NCBI GenBank assembly: GCA_023663655.1
Contig: JAMPGZ010000002.1
Span: 1 to 64,000, forward strand
DNA length: 64,000 bases
Reading direction: 5' to 3'
DNA from: Lachnospiraceae bacterium
GTDB lineage: Bacteria; Bacteroidota; Bacteroidia; Bacteroidales; Muribaculaceae
Positions 16,528 to 25,462 of this stretch are shown here, piece after piece. Within the stretch, counting starts at the first letter, position 1; each line of letters begins with the position of its first letter. The notes under the pieces are model-generated. The model saw only the letters and a program-made list of their open reading frames with translations, made no database searches and was not told where the DNA came from. Made by a program: the position numbers and the translations under genes.

Positions 16528-17532
16528 TTATTTCACTTCGGGGCGGTAGGCGTAGGTGTTGCGTAGTGATTCAAATGCCACAGGGTCCTGTTTAAGCGAC
16601 GCGGTGTCGACCTGTGGAGAATAGCTTTCGGTCACGGCAGTCCATGTGACTGATGCGGCAGCCCCTGCCGGAACAGATTCCTTTAGCTTCACAGGTGCAA
16701 GATTGAAGTGACGGCAGAATGCGTCAAGCGACATTTGGGTTGCCCTTATCTTTCCTTCACGCGAATATCCGGCTATGTGGGGTGTGGCGATAACAGCTCT
16801 GTCAAGCAGCTCACTGGATATATCCGGCTCATTTTCCCAGCAGTCAATCACCGCAGCCTTCACCACCTCTTCATCCAGCATTTTCACGAGAGCGGAATTG
16901 TCGACAACTCCGCCACGAGCAGCATTGATTATGACCGGACAACGCTCAATGGATTTTGCAGCCTCGGCATCAAGCAGATGATAGGTGGGATATTTTCCTT
17001 CACGTGTCAATGGAGTGTGGAATGTGATTATGTCCGACTCACTTAGAATCGTCGAAAAGTCGCAAAAACCGTCAGCTCCTTCTCTCTCACTGCGTGGAGG
17101 GTCGCATAGCAGCACTCTGAAGCCGAGCTGTCGAGCCCACCGCTCCACAATCTTGCCCACGTTTCCGACTCCCACGATGCCCATTGTCATCGTGCCGGCA
17201 TCACGCCCATCCAACAATGGCGCTACTGAAGCAAACACATACTGAGCCACTGCGGGAGCATTACACCCCGGAGCATTGGCAACGGCAATGCCATTCTTCC
17301 TGCAATAGTCCAAGTCGATATGGTCAGTGCCGATGGTAGCGGTGGCGATAAACTTACACCTTGATCCATCAAGCAACGAAGCGTCACATCGGGTACGGGT
17401 GCGGGTGATAAGGGCGTCGGCATCCTTCATAGCCTCGCGTGTTATCTCGTCAGCCGACAGATACCTCACATCGGCTATATCGTCAAGATACCCGTGTATA
17501 AAAGGTATATTTTTCTCGATTATTACATTCAT
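16528..17532 (-). CDS. pdxB: Erythronate-4-phosphate dehydrogenase
   Basis: Oxidises 4-phosphoerythronate in the DXP-dependent vitamin B6 pathway. The protein is 334 aa from ATG 17532 (MNVIIEKNIPFI); the longer open frame upstream overlaps the neighbouring gene and lacks family similarity. The D-2-hydroxyacid dehydrogenase fold is shown by NAPGCNAPAVAQYV, the Rossmann motif GIVGVGNVG, FHTPLTREGKYPTYHLL, NAARGGVVDNSAL (Arg), and the C-terminal Glu/His pair (WENEPDI; TPHIAGYSREGK). It overlaps the upstream membrane-protein gene by 4 bp. The R-M insertion directly after the stop has removed the 5' arm of its terminator hairpin. Confidence 0.93.
   Translation of the reverse strand: MNVIIEKNIPFIHGYLDDIADVRYLSADEITREAMKDADALITRTRTRCDASLLDGSRCKFIATATIGTDHIDLDYCRKNGIAVANAPGCNAPAVAQYVFASVAPLLDGRDAGTMTMGIVGVGNVGKIVERWARQLGFRVLLCDPPRSEREGADGFCDFSTILSESDIITFHTPLTREGKYPTYHLLDAEAAKSIERCPVIINAARGGVVDNSALVKMLDEEVVKAAVIDCWENEPDISSELLDRAVIATPHIAGYSREGKIRATQMSLDAFCRHFNLAPVKLKESVPAGAAASVTWTAVTESYSPQVDTASLKQDPVAFESLRNTYAYRPEVK
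16529..16548. repeat. Right copy of the 20-bp direct repeat
   Basis: Identical to 14358-14377. Here it is the natural 3' end of pdxB, encoding Y-R-P-E-V-K and the first two bases of the stop codon on the minus strand. Confidence 0.95.
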
Positions 17533-18509
17533 GCCGCAAAATTCCAAATATAGATACCGGCGTACACCAATATGAAGCACACCACGAGAAAGTATCCGCG
17601 TTTCAATTGATTGATGGCGAAAAAGTGTCCTATCTGCACCGCCGTGCAGCAATTAAGCATCGGAATATAGATAAACCAATGGAAATAGTCCACGAAAAGC
17701 AACGCTACGGTAGTGATCGATATCACAACCCAAAATCCATTGTAAGCTCTCGCGCGGGAATTATATCCGTAAATCTTTATCAGGTTCCATGCTCCGAGAA
17801 CACAACCTATTATCAATGTGATAGCTGTGTAGACGATGATGCGCAGCAATTCCTGACCGTTCAATGCCTCAAAGACACTGACAAATTCAGGCAACTTGAA
17901 ATCGGAAGGGTCAATGGAGCCGAACCCCACAAGAATCCATATAGGAGTGACCATACCCAGAAGTATTGCCAATATGCCCCTGAAAGAAAGACACTGCATC
18001 TGCAAGCAGCCTATGATGAAGGCGACCATATAAGCTAAGTAAGCATAATCGGTCAGCGATCCGAAAGCGAGAATGCAGAACACAAGATAGATGCTGCGTG
18101 TACGCTGAGGACGCTGAAACACAGAAAACAGCGGTATCACCGCAAGCAGAACCAACAGGCACAACAGGGATCCGTCAGACACCTGACCCAACACCGAAGG
18201 CAAGGCACATTGCATCACCAAAAAAGCTCCGGCAAACATGGGCGAGACCGTTCGCAACAGGTTGAACCGCCGGTTTATATAAACGAGCAGAAACGATTGC
18301 AAAGCACAGATTCCGAGGCTCGCGTAAAGCGAAATTTCAGGATCAGTGATCCACTCATTGAATGAAGGCAACCCGAATCCGTCGTTTCCCGCCACAGGAA
18401 TGACCTCGCCGGAGTAAAAAGCAAGGATAGCGGCGGCAAAAGACACGCAAAGCACTATAAAAAATGCATCGCGTGACTGCACAAACCGCGTTACCTCCTG
18501 CTCTTTCAA
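17529..18509 (-). CDS. Multi-pass membrane protein of unknown function
   Basis: A 326-aa protein with about nine hydrophobic segments spread over its length (first at 15-33, last at 303-322) and a short hydrophilic N terminus. Its position between purD (3 bp gap) and pdxB (4 bp overlap) indicates one transcript. I do not recognise catalytic motifs; similar conserved membrane proteins occur beside purD in Bacteroidales. Function unknown. Confidence 0.8.
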   Translation of the reverse strand: MKEQEVTRFVQSRDAFFIVLCVSFAAAILAFYSGEVIPVAGNDGFGLPSFNEWITDPEISLYASLGICALQSFLLVYINRRFNLLRTVSPMFAGAFLVMQCALPSVLGQVSDGSLLCLLVLLAVIPLFSVFQRPQRTRSIYLVFCILAFGSLTDYAYLAYMVAFIIGCLQMQCLSFRGILAILLGMVTPIWILVGFGSIDPSDFKLPEFVSVFEALNGQELLRIIVYTAITLIIGCVLGAWNLIKIYGYNSRARAYNGFWVVISITTVALLFVDYFHWFIYIPMLNCCTAVQIGHFFAINQLKRGYFLVVCFILVYAGIYIWNFAA

Positions 18510-18512
18510 TCT

Positions 18513-19793
18513 CTATTTTTTGTAATTCAACAAATCCTTGCCTATATCGCGGCGGCTGTATTTGCCGTCAAAGTTTATGCGGGCGATATTCTCATAGCTC
18601 TTGGCAAGAGCGTCGACAACTGTTTCACCGTAAGAGCTGACTGACAGCACTCGTCCTCCGGAAGTCACAATATTGTCGCCATCGGCTTTCGTTCCGGCAT
18701 GGAACACAATGCTTCCATCGACATCTTCAAGACCGGTTATAATTTTGCCCTTCTCATAATCACCCGGATATCCGCCCGACACCATCATCACAGTCACAGC
18801 AGGACGGGGATCGATATTAAGCGGCATATCGCCGAGGTTGCCGTTGGCGGCGGCTATCATAAGCTCAAGCAAGTCGCTGTCAACACGAAGCATAACAGCT
18901 TCAGTCTCGGGATCGCCCATTCTCACATTATATTCTATCACCATAGGCTCACCGTCGACATTGATCAAGCCTAAGAAAATGAATCCTTTATACACGATTC
19001 CTTCCTCAGCGAGACCCTTCACGGTAGGCTCGATGATGCGTTCACGCACCTTTGACATAAACTCGTCATCGGCAAACACCACGGGGCTCACGGCACCCAT
19101 GCCACCGGTGTTCAGCCCGGTGTCACCCTCGCCGATACGTTTGTAATCCTTTGCCACCGGAAGCACACGATAATCCTTGCCATCGGTGAGCACAAACACT
19201 GAGCATTCGATGCCTGAAAGGAACTCCTCAATGACAACCGTAGCCGACGATGCGCCAAACATTCCCGACAGCATCTCCTTCAACGATGCTTTAGCCTCAT
19301 CAAGAGTGGGCAGAATCAGCACACCCTTACCGGCGGCAAGACCATCGGCTTTCAGCACGTAGGGAGCCTTAAGGCTTTCAAGAAACTTATATCCTTCCTC
19401 AATGTTATCGGCATTGAAGCTGCAGTAGCGTGCTGTGGGGATATTATGACGCACCATGAACTGCTTGGCAAAGTCCTTGCTGCCTTCAAGAGCCGCACCA
19501 GCCTGACTCGGTCCCACAACCAATATGCCACGCTCTTTAAAATAATCGTAAATGCCCTTCACAAGGGGATCCTCATTTCCGGCGACTATCACCTCCACGT
19601 CATTTGACTTCACAAATTCCTCAATAGCTGGAAAATCCACCGGAGAGATGTTCACATTTGTGCCATATTGCGGCGTACCCCCATTGCCGGGAGCTATAAA
19701 CAGTTTTCCCAGACGCGGGCTTTGATTCATTTTCCACGCAAGAGCTGACTCTCTGCCTCCCGAGCCGAGCAACAGGACATTTACTTTATTCAT
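18513..19793 (-). CDS. purD: Phosphoribosylamine-glycine ligase
   Basis: Second step of purine synthesis: joins phosphoribosylamine and glycine with ATP. The 426-aa ATP-grasp protein begins [17 protein letters not shown] and contains [31 protein letters not shown] (ATP binding), [18 protein letters not shown] and [17 protein letters not shown] (metal-binding Glu/Asn). Normal length. It lies 25 bp after the RNA methyltransferase gene and 3 bp before the membrane-protein gene. Confidence 0.97.
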   Translation of the reverse strand: MNKVNVLLLGSGGRESALAWKMNQSPRLGKLFIAPGNGGTPQYGTNVNISPVDFPAIEEFVKSNDVEVIVAGNEDPLVKGIYDYFKERGILVVGPSQAGAALEGSKDFAKQFMVRHNIPTARYCSFNADNIEEGYKFLESLKAPYVLKADGLAAGKGVLILPTLDEAKASLKEMLSGMFGASSATVVIEEFLSGIECSVFVLTDGKDYRVLPVAKDYKRIGEGDTGLNTGGMGAVSPVVFADDEFMSKVRERIIEPTVKGLAEEGIVYKGFIFLGLINVDGEPMVIEYNVRMGDPETEAVMLRVDSDLLELMIAAANGNLGDMPLNIDPRPAVTVMMVSGGYPGDYEKGKIITGLEDVDGSIVFHAGTKADGDNIVTSGGRVLSVSSYGETVVDALAKSYENIARINFDGKYSRRDIGKDLLNYKK

Positions 19794-19818
19794 TATGCTG
19801 AGTGATTGGGTTGGTTAT

Positions 19819-21555
19819 TTATTGATTTTCGTTATTACTATCATTTTCTGAGCTTCCGGGCTTCCATCCTTTGCGCTTTCTCATCGCAGGGAGTGATGGC
19901 TGGCGACCTATGATTCCCTTAAGTGCCTGCTCATTGCGACGTATGGCAAGCGGATTTTCCGAATCAAAAGTCTTTTCAGGCTGCTGACGCTCATCTCTTC
20001 TGAAATCACGTTGACGGTCATCACGGTCATTACGGTTGCGGCCGAAAGGACGTTTCTTGTAATTCTCCTCAAGCGGGCTGCGACGGCGCTCCTCACGGCG
20101 TTCTCCGTCAAATTCCCGTTTACCGAACCTGCTCTCTTTACGGTCATCTCTGAAACGACGCTCCTTGCCATCATCATGGCGACGGTCTTTAAAGCGGTCA
20201 CCGCCACCTTTGCGGTTATCCTTGAAACGTGATTTACGGCGGTCGTCGAATTCTTCATCGCGGTCATCGGAGAATTTTCTGCCATTCTTTCCGCCAAATC
20301 CACGCTTGCGCGCATCCTGTCGCCACTCGGTGTCGGTCAACCGACGTTGCTGGGGGCGCTTGCGGTCGTCATGACGCTTATTCAAGCTGTTTCCATCTTG
20401 ACGGAAGCTCTTGTAATCACCCTCAAAAGTGATATATTCACGCAGTTCACATTCAAGAGCGCCGTTAAGTATCGGCATCTTTACCGAGGGGGTAAGCCCT
20501 ATGCGGTTGAAATATTCATCCTTATACCCTATCACCCACGAATGATAGCCTTTGAACACTCTCTTCAACTTGGTACCAAGCAAGCTGTACAATCCCTCCA
20601 TGTCATCGACCGAGATACGCTCGCCATAAGGAGGATTGGTCACGAGCACTCCCTCTTCCGGAGCTGAATCCCACTGCGACAGCGGCTTTATCTCAAGAGT
20701 GACATATTTGCCCACTCCTGCCTGCTTCACATTCTTTTCGGCAATAGCGATAGCCTTAGGCGATATGTCGGCTCCCATGATTGGGAAATCGATATCACGC
20801 TCATTGGAATCATCGTTATAAAGCTGTTCAAACAGCTCCTCATCGAAATCGCTCCAATGCTCAAACGCAAAACTCTTGCGATAGACACCGGGGTTAATGT
20901 TGGCGGCGATCAAAGCCGCTTCTATAAGGAATGTGCCCGACCCGCACATGGGATCGACAAAGGGTGAGCCGCCCTTCCAGCCGCTCTTAAGAATGATTCC
21001 GGCAGCAAGCACCTCATTGATGGGAGCATCGGTCTGCGCCACTCTGTAACCGCGCTTATGCAACGACTCGCCCGATGAATCAAGCGACAAAGTGACACGA
21101 TTGTCATCTATATGCACATTTATCATGACATCGGCATCCTGTAGACGCACTCCGGGACGACGGTCAGCGCCGAAACGATCCTTGAAAAAGTCGACGATGC
21201 CGTCCTTTACGCGGTAAGTCACGAAACGTGAATTGGTGAATATCTCTGAATTCACAACCGGATCAACGGAAAAGGTCTTATCAACCGACAGAACTGTAGT
21301 CCAGTCAAAGTCCTTGGTCATCTCATAAAGAGCGTCAGTGTCATCCGCAGTGAACTTCACTATCGGCTTCAGAATCCTCAATGCCGTGCGGCAGCTCAAA
21401 TTAGCCCTGTACATAATCTCCTTGTCACCTTCAAAGGAGACCATGCGCCTGCCGACTGTAACATTCTGCGCGCCTATTCCACGCAGTTCGTCAGCGAGAA
21501 TTTCTTCAAGACCCTGAAAGGTTTTGGCAACCATTTCGTAAGTTTCCGTTTTCAT
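19819..21555 (-). CDS. THUMP-domain class I RNA methyltransferase with Arg/Asp-rich tail
   Basis: A 578-aa protein. Residues about 50-155 form a THUMP RNA-binding domain, and 160-380 a Rossmann methyltransferase with DPMCGSGTFLIEAALIA (SAM site) and VTNPPYGERI (NPPY catalytic motif). It resembles the RlmL N-terminal half, which makes m2G in 23S rRNA. From about 385 to 560 it carries a low-complexity tail extremely rich in Arg, Asp, Lys and Gly (for example DDRKRPQQRR, FKDNRKGGGDRF), unusual for the core enzyme. It overlaps the cysE stop by 1 bp (TAATG). Confidence 0.88.
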   Translation of the reverse strand: MKTETYEMVAKTFQGLEEILADELRGIGAQNVTVGRRMVSFEGDKEIMYRANLSCRTALRILKPIVKFTADDTDALYEMTKDFDWTTVLSVDKTFSVDPVVNSEIFTNSRFVTYRVKDGIVDFFKDRFGADRRPGVRLQDADVMINVHIDDNRVTLSLDSSGESLHKRGYRVAQTDAPINEVLAAGIILKSGWKGGSPFVDPMCGSGTFLIEAALIAANINPGVYRKSFAFEHWSDFDEELFEQLYNDDSNERDIDFPIMGADISPKAIAIAEKNVKQAGVGKYVTLEIKPLSQWDSAPEEGVLVTNPPYGERISVDDMEGLYSLLGTKLKRVFKGYHSWVIGYKDEYFNRIGLTPSVKMPILNGALECELREYITFEGDYKSFRQDGNSLNKRHDDRKRPQQRRLTDTEWRQDARKRGFGGKNGRKFSDDRDEEFDDRRKSRFKDNRKGGGDRFKDRRHDDGKERRFRDDRKESRFGKREFDGERREERRRSPLEENYKKRPFGRNRNDRDDRQRDFRRDERQQPEKTFDSENPLAIRRNEQALKGIIGRQPSLPAMRKRKGWKPGSSENDSNNENQ

Positions 21556-22460
21556 TAATTCTTTAGTCTTAATATGTTATTTGCTTTTGCCTGTATCAAT
21601 TTCTCTCCCGGCTCCACATCCTGTGTCACCCATATATTACCTCCTATCACCGCGTTATCACCTATAGTGATACGCCCAAGGATAGTGGCATTAGAGTATA
21701 TAATTACATTATTGCCGATGATAGGATGGCGAGGAACGCCTTTCACCGGATTGCCGTTCTCATCAAGATCGAAGCTTTTCGCTCCGAGAGTCACACCCTG
21801 ATAAATCTTCACATTGTTTCCCACTATCGCCGTGGCTCCGATCACTATGCCGGTGCCATGGTCTATGGTGAGAGACTCCCCTATGGTGGCTTCGGGATGG
21901 ATATCCACACCGGTCTCCGAGTGAGCCTGCTCGCTTATCATTCGCGGCAGCACCGGCACGCCGAGCACCGCAAGCTCATGAGCGATGCGGTAATGGCATA
22001 TAGCCCTTATACCGGGGTAACAATAAATGACCTCGCCCACAGAAGATGCTGCAGGGTCGCCATGGTAAGTGGCTATTGCGTCAGCTTTCAGTAGTCGCCG
22101 CAACTCCGGCAAACGGCTGATAAAACGATCTGCTTTATCCTCGGCTACAACTCGTGCGTCAGCCAAAGTGCCGTTGAGGCTTATTCCGGCATGAATCTGA
22201 TGAGCCAATATCCGGTAAAGTTTCTCAATCCACACTCCGGTGAAATCACGGATATTCTCGCACCCGGCATCATTGTCGCCGAAATAGCCCGGAAAAACGA
22301 TGGCGCACGTCAAGTCCACAATCTGCCGGGCGGCTTCATGCGAAGGGAGCGGTCCACGGTGGCACAACGACGCACAGATACCTGCCAGGGATTCCTCGGA
22401 GGAAAGCCTGTCGGCGGCGTCACGCAATATCGCGTCATGATGTCGATTATCAGCACTCAT
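21555..22460 (-). CDS. cysE: Serine O-acetyltransferase (EpsC type)
   Basis: Makes O-acetylserine for cysteine synthesis. The 301-aa protein has an N-terminal helical domain (to about 155), then GVDIHPEATIGESLTIDHGTGIVIGATAIVG and YQGVTLGA, the left-handed beta-helix hexapeptide repeats with catalytic His, and RHPIIGNNVIIYSNATILGRITIG. This is the SAT variant common in Bacteroidota. It is first in the operon that runs through the RNA methyltransferase, purD and pdxB. Confidence 0.9.
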   Translation of the reverse strand: MSADNRHHDAILRDAADRLSSEESLAGICASLCHRGPLPSHEAARQIVDLTCAIVFPGYFGDNDAGCENIRDFTGVWIEKLYRILAHQIHAGISLNGTLADARVVAEDKADRFISRLPELRRLLKADAIATYHGDPAASSVGEVIYCYPGIRAICHYRIAHELAVLGVPVLPRMISEQAHSETGVDIHPEATIGESLTIDHGTGIVIGATAIVGNNVKIYQGVTLGAKSFDLDENGNPVKGVPRHPIIGNNVIIYSNATILGRITIGDNAVIGGNIWVTQDVEPGEKLIQAKANNILRLKN

Positions 22461-22470
22461 AAATATTATG

Positions 22471-22501
22471 CAAATTTACACGAAAAACTCTTACCATACA
22501 A
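22471..22501 (-). promoter_or_regulatory. Promoter of the cysE-purD-pdxB operon
   Basis: On the minus strand TTG (22501-22499), a 20-bp spacer and TAAATTTG (22478-22471) fit the Bacteroidota -33/-7 consensus. The ATG (22460) follows 10 nt later, leaving a leader of a few bases. Confidence 0.75.
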
Positions 22502-22566
22502 CAAATAATATAACAGAAGATTTTCAAATTACGCAGCAAAGGCTTCGTAGTGACGCAGAAAATACG

Positions 22567-22574
22567 TATTTTTG
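22567..22574 (+). promoter_or_regulatory. -7 element (TATTTTTG) of dapB
   Basis: A perfect TAnnTTTG lies 19 nt before the dapB ATG (22594). It is divergent from the cysE promoter about 65 bp away. No strong -33 was seen. Confidence 0.6.
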
Positions 22575-22593
22575 TCAGGTTAATTTGAAAATT

Positions 22594-23346
22594 ATGAAAA
22601 TTGCATTAATAGGCTACGGCAAAATGGGTAAGGCGATAGAGAGCATCGCCATTCAACGCGGACACACCATCGTGTGCAAAATAGATGTCGACAATCAGGA
22701 TGATTTCGATTCCGAGGAATTCGGATCAGCCGACATTGCTATCGAATTCACGACACCCGCTACCGCCGTCGCCAACTATAAGCGCGCATTCTCACGAGGC
22801 GTGCCGGTAGTATCGGGAAGCACCGGTTGGCTCGCCGAAATGCCACAGATAAAGGCTATGTGCGACAATGGCGAGGCTACATTCTTCTGGACCTCCAATT
22901 TCTCTCTCGGCGTGAACATCTTCTTCGCTGTCAACAAGTATCTCGCGTCACTCATGGCAGGGTTGCCCCAATACACCCCCTCAATGACCGAGGTGCACCA
23001 CATCCACAAGCTCGACCACCCAAGCGGAACGGCAATCACCCTCGCCGAAGGAATCATCGAGAAGGACAGCAACATCAAGAGCTGGACTGAAGCCGACCAA
23101 CACGCCGACGACCAGATCCGCATAACCGCCGAGCGCGAAGGTGAAGTGCCCGGAACCCACATCATAAAGTGGGAAAGCGAAGCCGATGCTATCACCATTG
23201 AACACCGTGCCAAATCACGCATGGGATTTGCCCTCGGAGCTGTCATGGCGGCTGAATGGGCGTGTGGTAAAAAAGGATTTTTGACAATGGACGAGATGAT
23301 GCACAGCCTTGTGGCTGAATCTCAACTCCTCGATATTATAAAGTAA
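22594..23346 (+). CDS. dapB: 4-hydroxy-tetrahydrodipicolinate reductase
   Basis: Lysine and diaminopimelate pathway reductase. The protein is 250 aa from ATG 22594 (MKIALIGYGKMGKAIE, NAD(P)-binding Rossmann motif); upstream in-frame codons precede the promoter and are excluded. It also has VSGSTGW, the substrate motif EVHHIHKLDHPSGTA and RAKSRMGFALGA. It is followed after 5 bp by lepB and then wbqC, a synteny seen in Bacteroidales. Confidence 0.95.
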   Translation: MKIALIGYGKMGKAIESIAIQRGHTIVCKIDVDNQDDFDSEEFGSADIAIEFTTPATAVANYKRAFSRGVPVVSGSTGWLAEMPQIKAMCDNGEATFFWTSNFSLGVNIFFAVNKYLASLMAGLPQYTPSMTEVHHIHKLDHPSGTAITLAEGIIEKDSNIKSWTEADQHADDQIRITAEREGEVPGTHIIKWESEADAITIEHRAKSRMGFALGAVMAAEWACGKKGFLTMDEMMHSLVAESQLLDIIK

Positions 23347-23351
23347 TCGTA

Positions 23352-24800
23352 ATGACTGTAAAACCATCTTTCGCCGATGATTTCAAACGCCGCATAAAAG
23401 AGGTGAAGCCCACCCGGTGGGCACGGTTCACAATTGTAGCGCTTATATTCATCGCCTGGGTAGCTTGGCTCGGAAGCTGGTGGGTGCTCATATTCCTCCC
23501 GCTTCTGTTTGACATATACATCACCGGCTATATACCCCTCACCTGGTGGAAAAAGAGCAAGAGCAAAACCGTGCGCTCAATCATGAGCTGGGTCGATGCC
23601 ATCCTCTACGCCCTCATCCTTGTGTATTTCGTGTTCACATTCATAGGGCAGAACTACCAGATTCCATCTTCGTCACTTGAAAAATCGCTCCTCGTAGGCG
23701 ACTATCTGTGGGTGAACAAGACCGCCTACGGTCCTCGCGTGCCGATGACCCCCATCCACTTCCCGCTGGCTCAGCACACTCTCCCTGTAATCAACACCAA
23801 GAGCTACATCGAGTCACCGCAATGGAAGTACAAGCGCCTCAAGGGGCTCGGAAAGGTGGAACGTGGCGACATTGTGGTGTTCAATTTCCCCGCCGGCGAC
23901 ACTGTAGCCACAAAAATGCAGAATCCCGACTATTACACCCTCGTGAATATGTTCGGACGATTTGCCGTCCACAACAATAAAGAGCAGTTTGGCGACATTA
24001 TATACCGTCCGGTGGATCGTCGCGAAAACTATGTGAAGCGTGCCGTAGGACTTCCGGGCGAAACAATATCAATAGTCGACGGTGTGATACACATCGACGG
24101 CAAGCCCATCCCGCAGCCTCAGAACGTGCAGTTCAACCACTTCTTCCAGCTAAAGGACGGAATGATGACCGAGCAGGACTGGGAACGTCTCGGAATAAGT
24201 GTCGATGACCGCCACATGGTGCCACTTTCAGCTCAGGATGTGGCAAACGTAGCGGCAAACGGATTCCTTGTGCGTGAAGACGGATCAGTGCCACCCATCT
24301 ACGCCTCCCCGCTCACTCCGGCTATGGTCGACGCTCTCGAAGCTGACCCGCGCGTGGCAAACATCATGAAGGTGCCAGCATCGGAATCCACTCCGCTATT
24401 CCCCGATAAAATCTCGCAGGGATGGACACGCGCCGACTATGGCGAGCTATGGATACCCAAGAAAGGCGAATCCATCGAGCTGACACCTCGCAACTGGGAC
24501 ATATACAACCGCTGCATACGCAACTATGAAGGTCACCATGACGCATACATAAAAGATGATGTGGTGTACATTGACGGAAAGCCCGCCAAATCCTACACAT
24601 TCAACATGGATTATTACTTCATGATGGGCGACAACCGCGACAACTCTGCCGACTCTCGCTATTGGGGATTCGTGCCCGAGGACCACATCGTCGGAAAACC
24701 GTGGCGTGTGCTCGTATCATTTGACAAAGACAAGAACCTGTTCAATGGCGGAATAAGATGGAACCGCGTGTTCAAACCCGCCAACCCCGACAAAGAATAA
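23352..24800 (+). CDS. lepB: Signal peptidase I, large Bacteroidota form
   Basis: Cleaves signal peptides of exported proteins. Two N-terminal hydrophobic segments (about 26-62) and a further helix (82-99) lead into the catalytic box YQIPSSSLEKSLLVGD (Ser near 108). ENYVKRAVGLPGE holds the catalytic Lys, and GDNRDNSADSRYWGFV is box E. At 482 aa it is much longer than E. coli LepB because of an insertion between the boxes, normal for this phylum. The stop overlaps the wbqC ATG (TAATG). Confidence 0.94.
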   Translation: MTVKPSFADDFKRRIKEVKPTRWARFTIVALIFIAWVAWLGSWWVLIFLPLLFDIYITGYIPLTWWKKSKSKTVRSIMSWVDAILYALILVYFVFTFIGQNYQIPSSSLEKSLLVGDYLWVNKTAYGPRVPMTPIHFPLAQHTLPVINTKSYIESPQWKYKRLKGLGKVERGDIVVFNFPAGDTVATKMQNPDYYTLVNMFGRFAVHNNKEQFGDIIYRPVDRRENYVKRAVGLPGETISIVDGVIHIDGKPIPQPQNVQFNHFFQLKDGMMTEQDWERLGISVDDRHMVPLSAQDVANVAANGFLVREDGSVPPIYASPLTPAMVDALEADPRVANIMKVPASESTPLFPDKISQGWTRADYGELWIPKKGESIELTPRNWDIYNRCIRNYEGHHDAYIKDDVVYIDGKPAKSYTFNMDYYFMMGDNRDNSADSRYWGFVPEDHIVGKPWRVLVSFDKDKNLFNGGIRWNRVFKPANPDKE

Positions 24801-25417
24801 TGATTCCCACCAACCCGCTCATCATATACCCCGACATCACTCTCACGTTGCCACCCGCTTACTGTGGCAGCGTGAGGCGTTACGCGGCGATGGCGGCTTT
24901 CGGAAATGCAGTGATCGACTTTTCACGCCGATTCAACAAGCGCGAGAAAGACACTCACCGCTGCTCCATAAGCGGGCCCAACGGCATACAGCGACTTACC
25001 GTCCCTCTTGAAAAACCGACTGAATGGCACTCCACCCATCTGTCGGATGTGCGTGTATCAACCCACGGCGAGTGGTGGAACGTGCACTGGGGTGCCATAA
25101 GCTCAGCCTACGGACGCACCCCTTTCTTTGAATATTATGCCGACGACCTCCTCCCGGCATTCTCCGGAAAAATAGAATCACTCATGGAGCTTGACGATAT
25201 GATCGACCGTTTCTGCCGCCGAGCCCTCGGCATACCCATGCCGGGTGAATTTCCTACGGAAACGGCAACTCGTGAACTCCCTGAGATAATCGACACGCCC
25301 TACTACCAGATATGGGCGGACCGCTACGGGTTCATACCTGATTTAAGCGTTCTCGACCTCATCTTCAACATGGGACCGGAAGCACCACTCGTGCTGCAGA
25401 GAATGGTGAAGAAGTAA
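24800..25417 (+). CDS. WbqC family protein
   Basis: A 205-aa WbqC-like protein, a family found in O-antigen clusters and thought to act on thiol- or CoA-linked amino sugars, though no reaction is established. Visible family features are the N-terminal Y-P-D...A-Y-C-G-S-V-R-R-Y, INxxDxF-like F-N-K-R-E-K-D-T-H-R and NVHWGAISSAYGRTPFFEYY. It is translated from an ATG overlapping the lepB stop. Its own stop codon is the first triplet of a 9-bp repeat array. Confidence 0.82.
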   Translation: MIPTNPLIIYPDITLTLPPAYCGSVRRYAAMAAFGNAVIDFSRRFNKREKDTHRCSISGPNGIQRLTVPLEKPTEWHSTHLSDVRVSTHGEWWNVHWGAISSAYGRTPFFEYYADDLLPAFSGKIESLMELDDMIDRFCRRALGIPMPGEFPTETATRELPEIIDTPYYQIWADRYGFIPDLSVLDLIFNMGPEAPLVLQRMVKK

Positions 25418-25459
25418 AGTCCTTAGGGTCATTAAAGTCGTTAAAGTCCTTAAGGTCCT
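25415..25459 (+). repeat. Five tandem 9-bp units (consensus TAAAGTCCT)
   Basis: Five imperfect 9-bp units begin with the wbqC stop TAA and end 3 bp before the DEAD helicase stop. The same unit occurs four times at 28403-28438 in the same orientation. It fills the whole gap between two convergent genes, so it may function in 3'-end formation. Confidence 0.8.
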
Positions 25460-25462
25460 GAG

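Larger units (their letters stand above)
14358..16548. mobile_element. Inserted R-M cassette bounded by 20-bp direct repeats
   Basis: The Eco47II-like R and M genes with their own promoter lie between two identical 20-bp copies (14358-14377 and 16529-16548). The copies correspond to the last codons of pdxB. Removing the interval plus one copy restores a continuous ygjP-pdxB junction, with the terminator hairpin CCGCCC/GGGCGG intact. No transposase or integrase is encoded inside. This matches the pattern described for R-M units that insert with target duplication. The inside is AT-rich compared with both flanks. Confidence 0.7.

Noticed and set aside
17533..17652. 40-residue N-terminal extension of PdxB
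   Set aside because: It overlaps the membrane-protein gene and lacks similarity to PdxB, which starts MNVIIEKNIPF.
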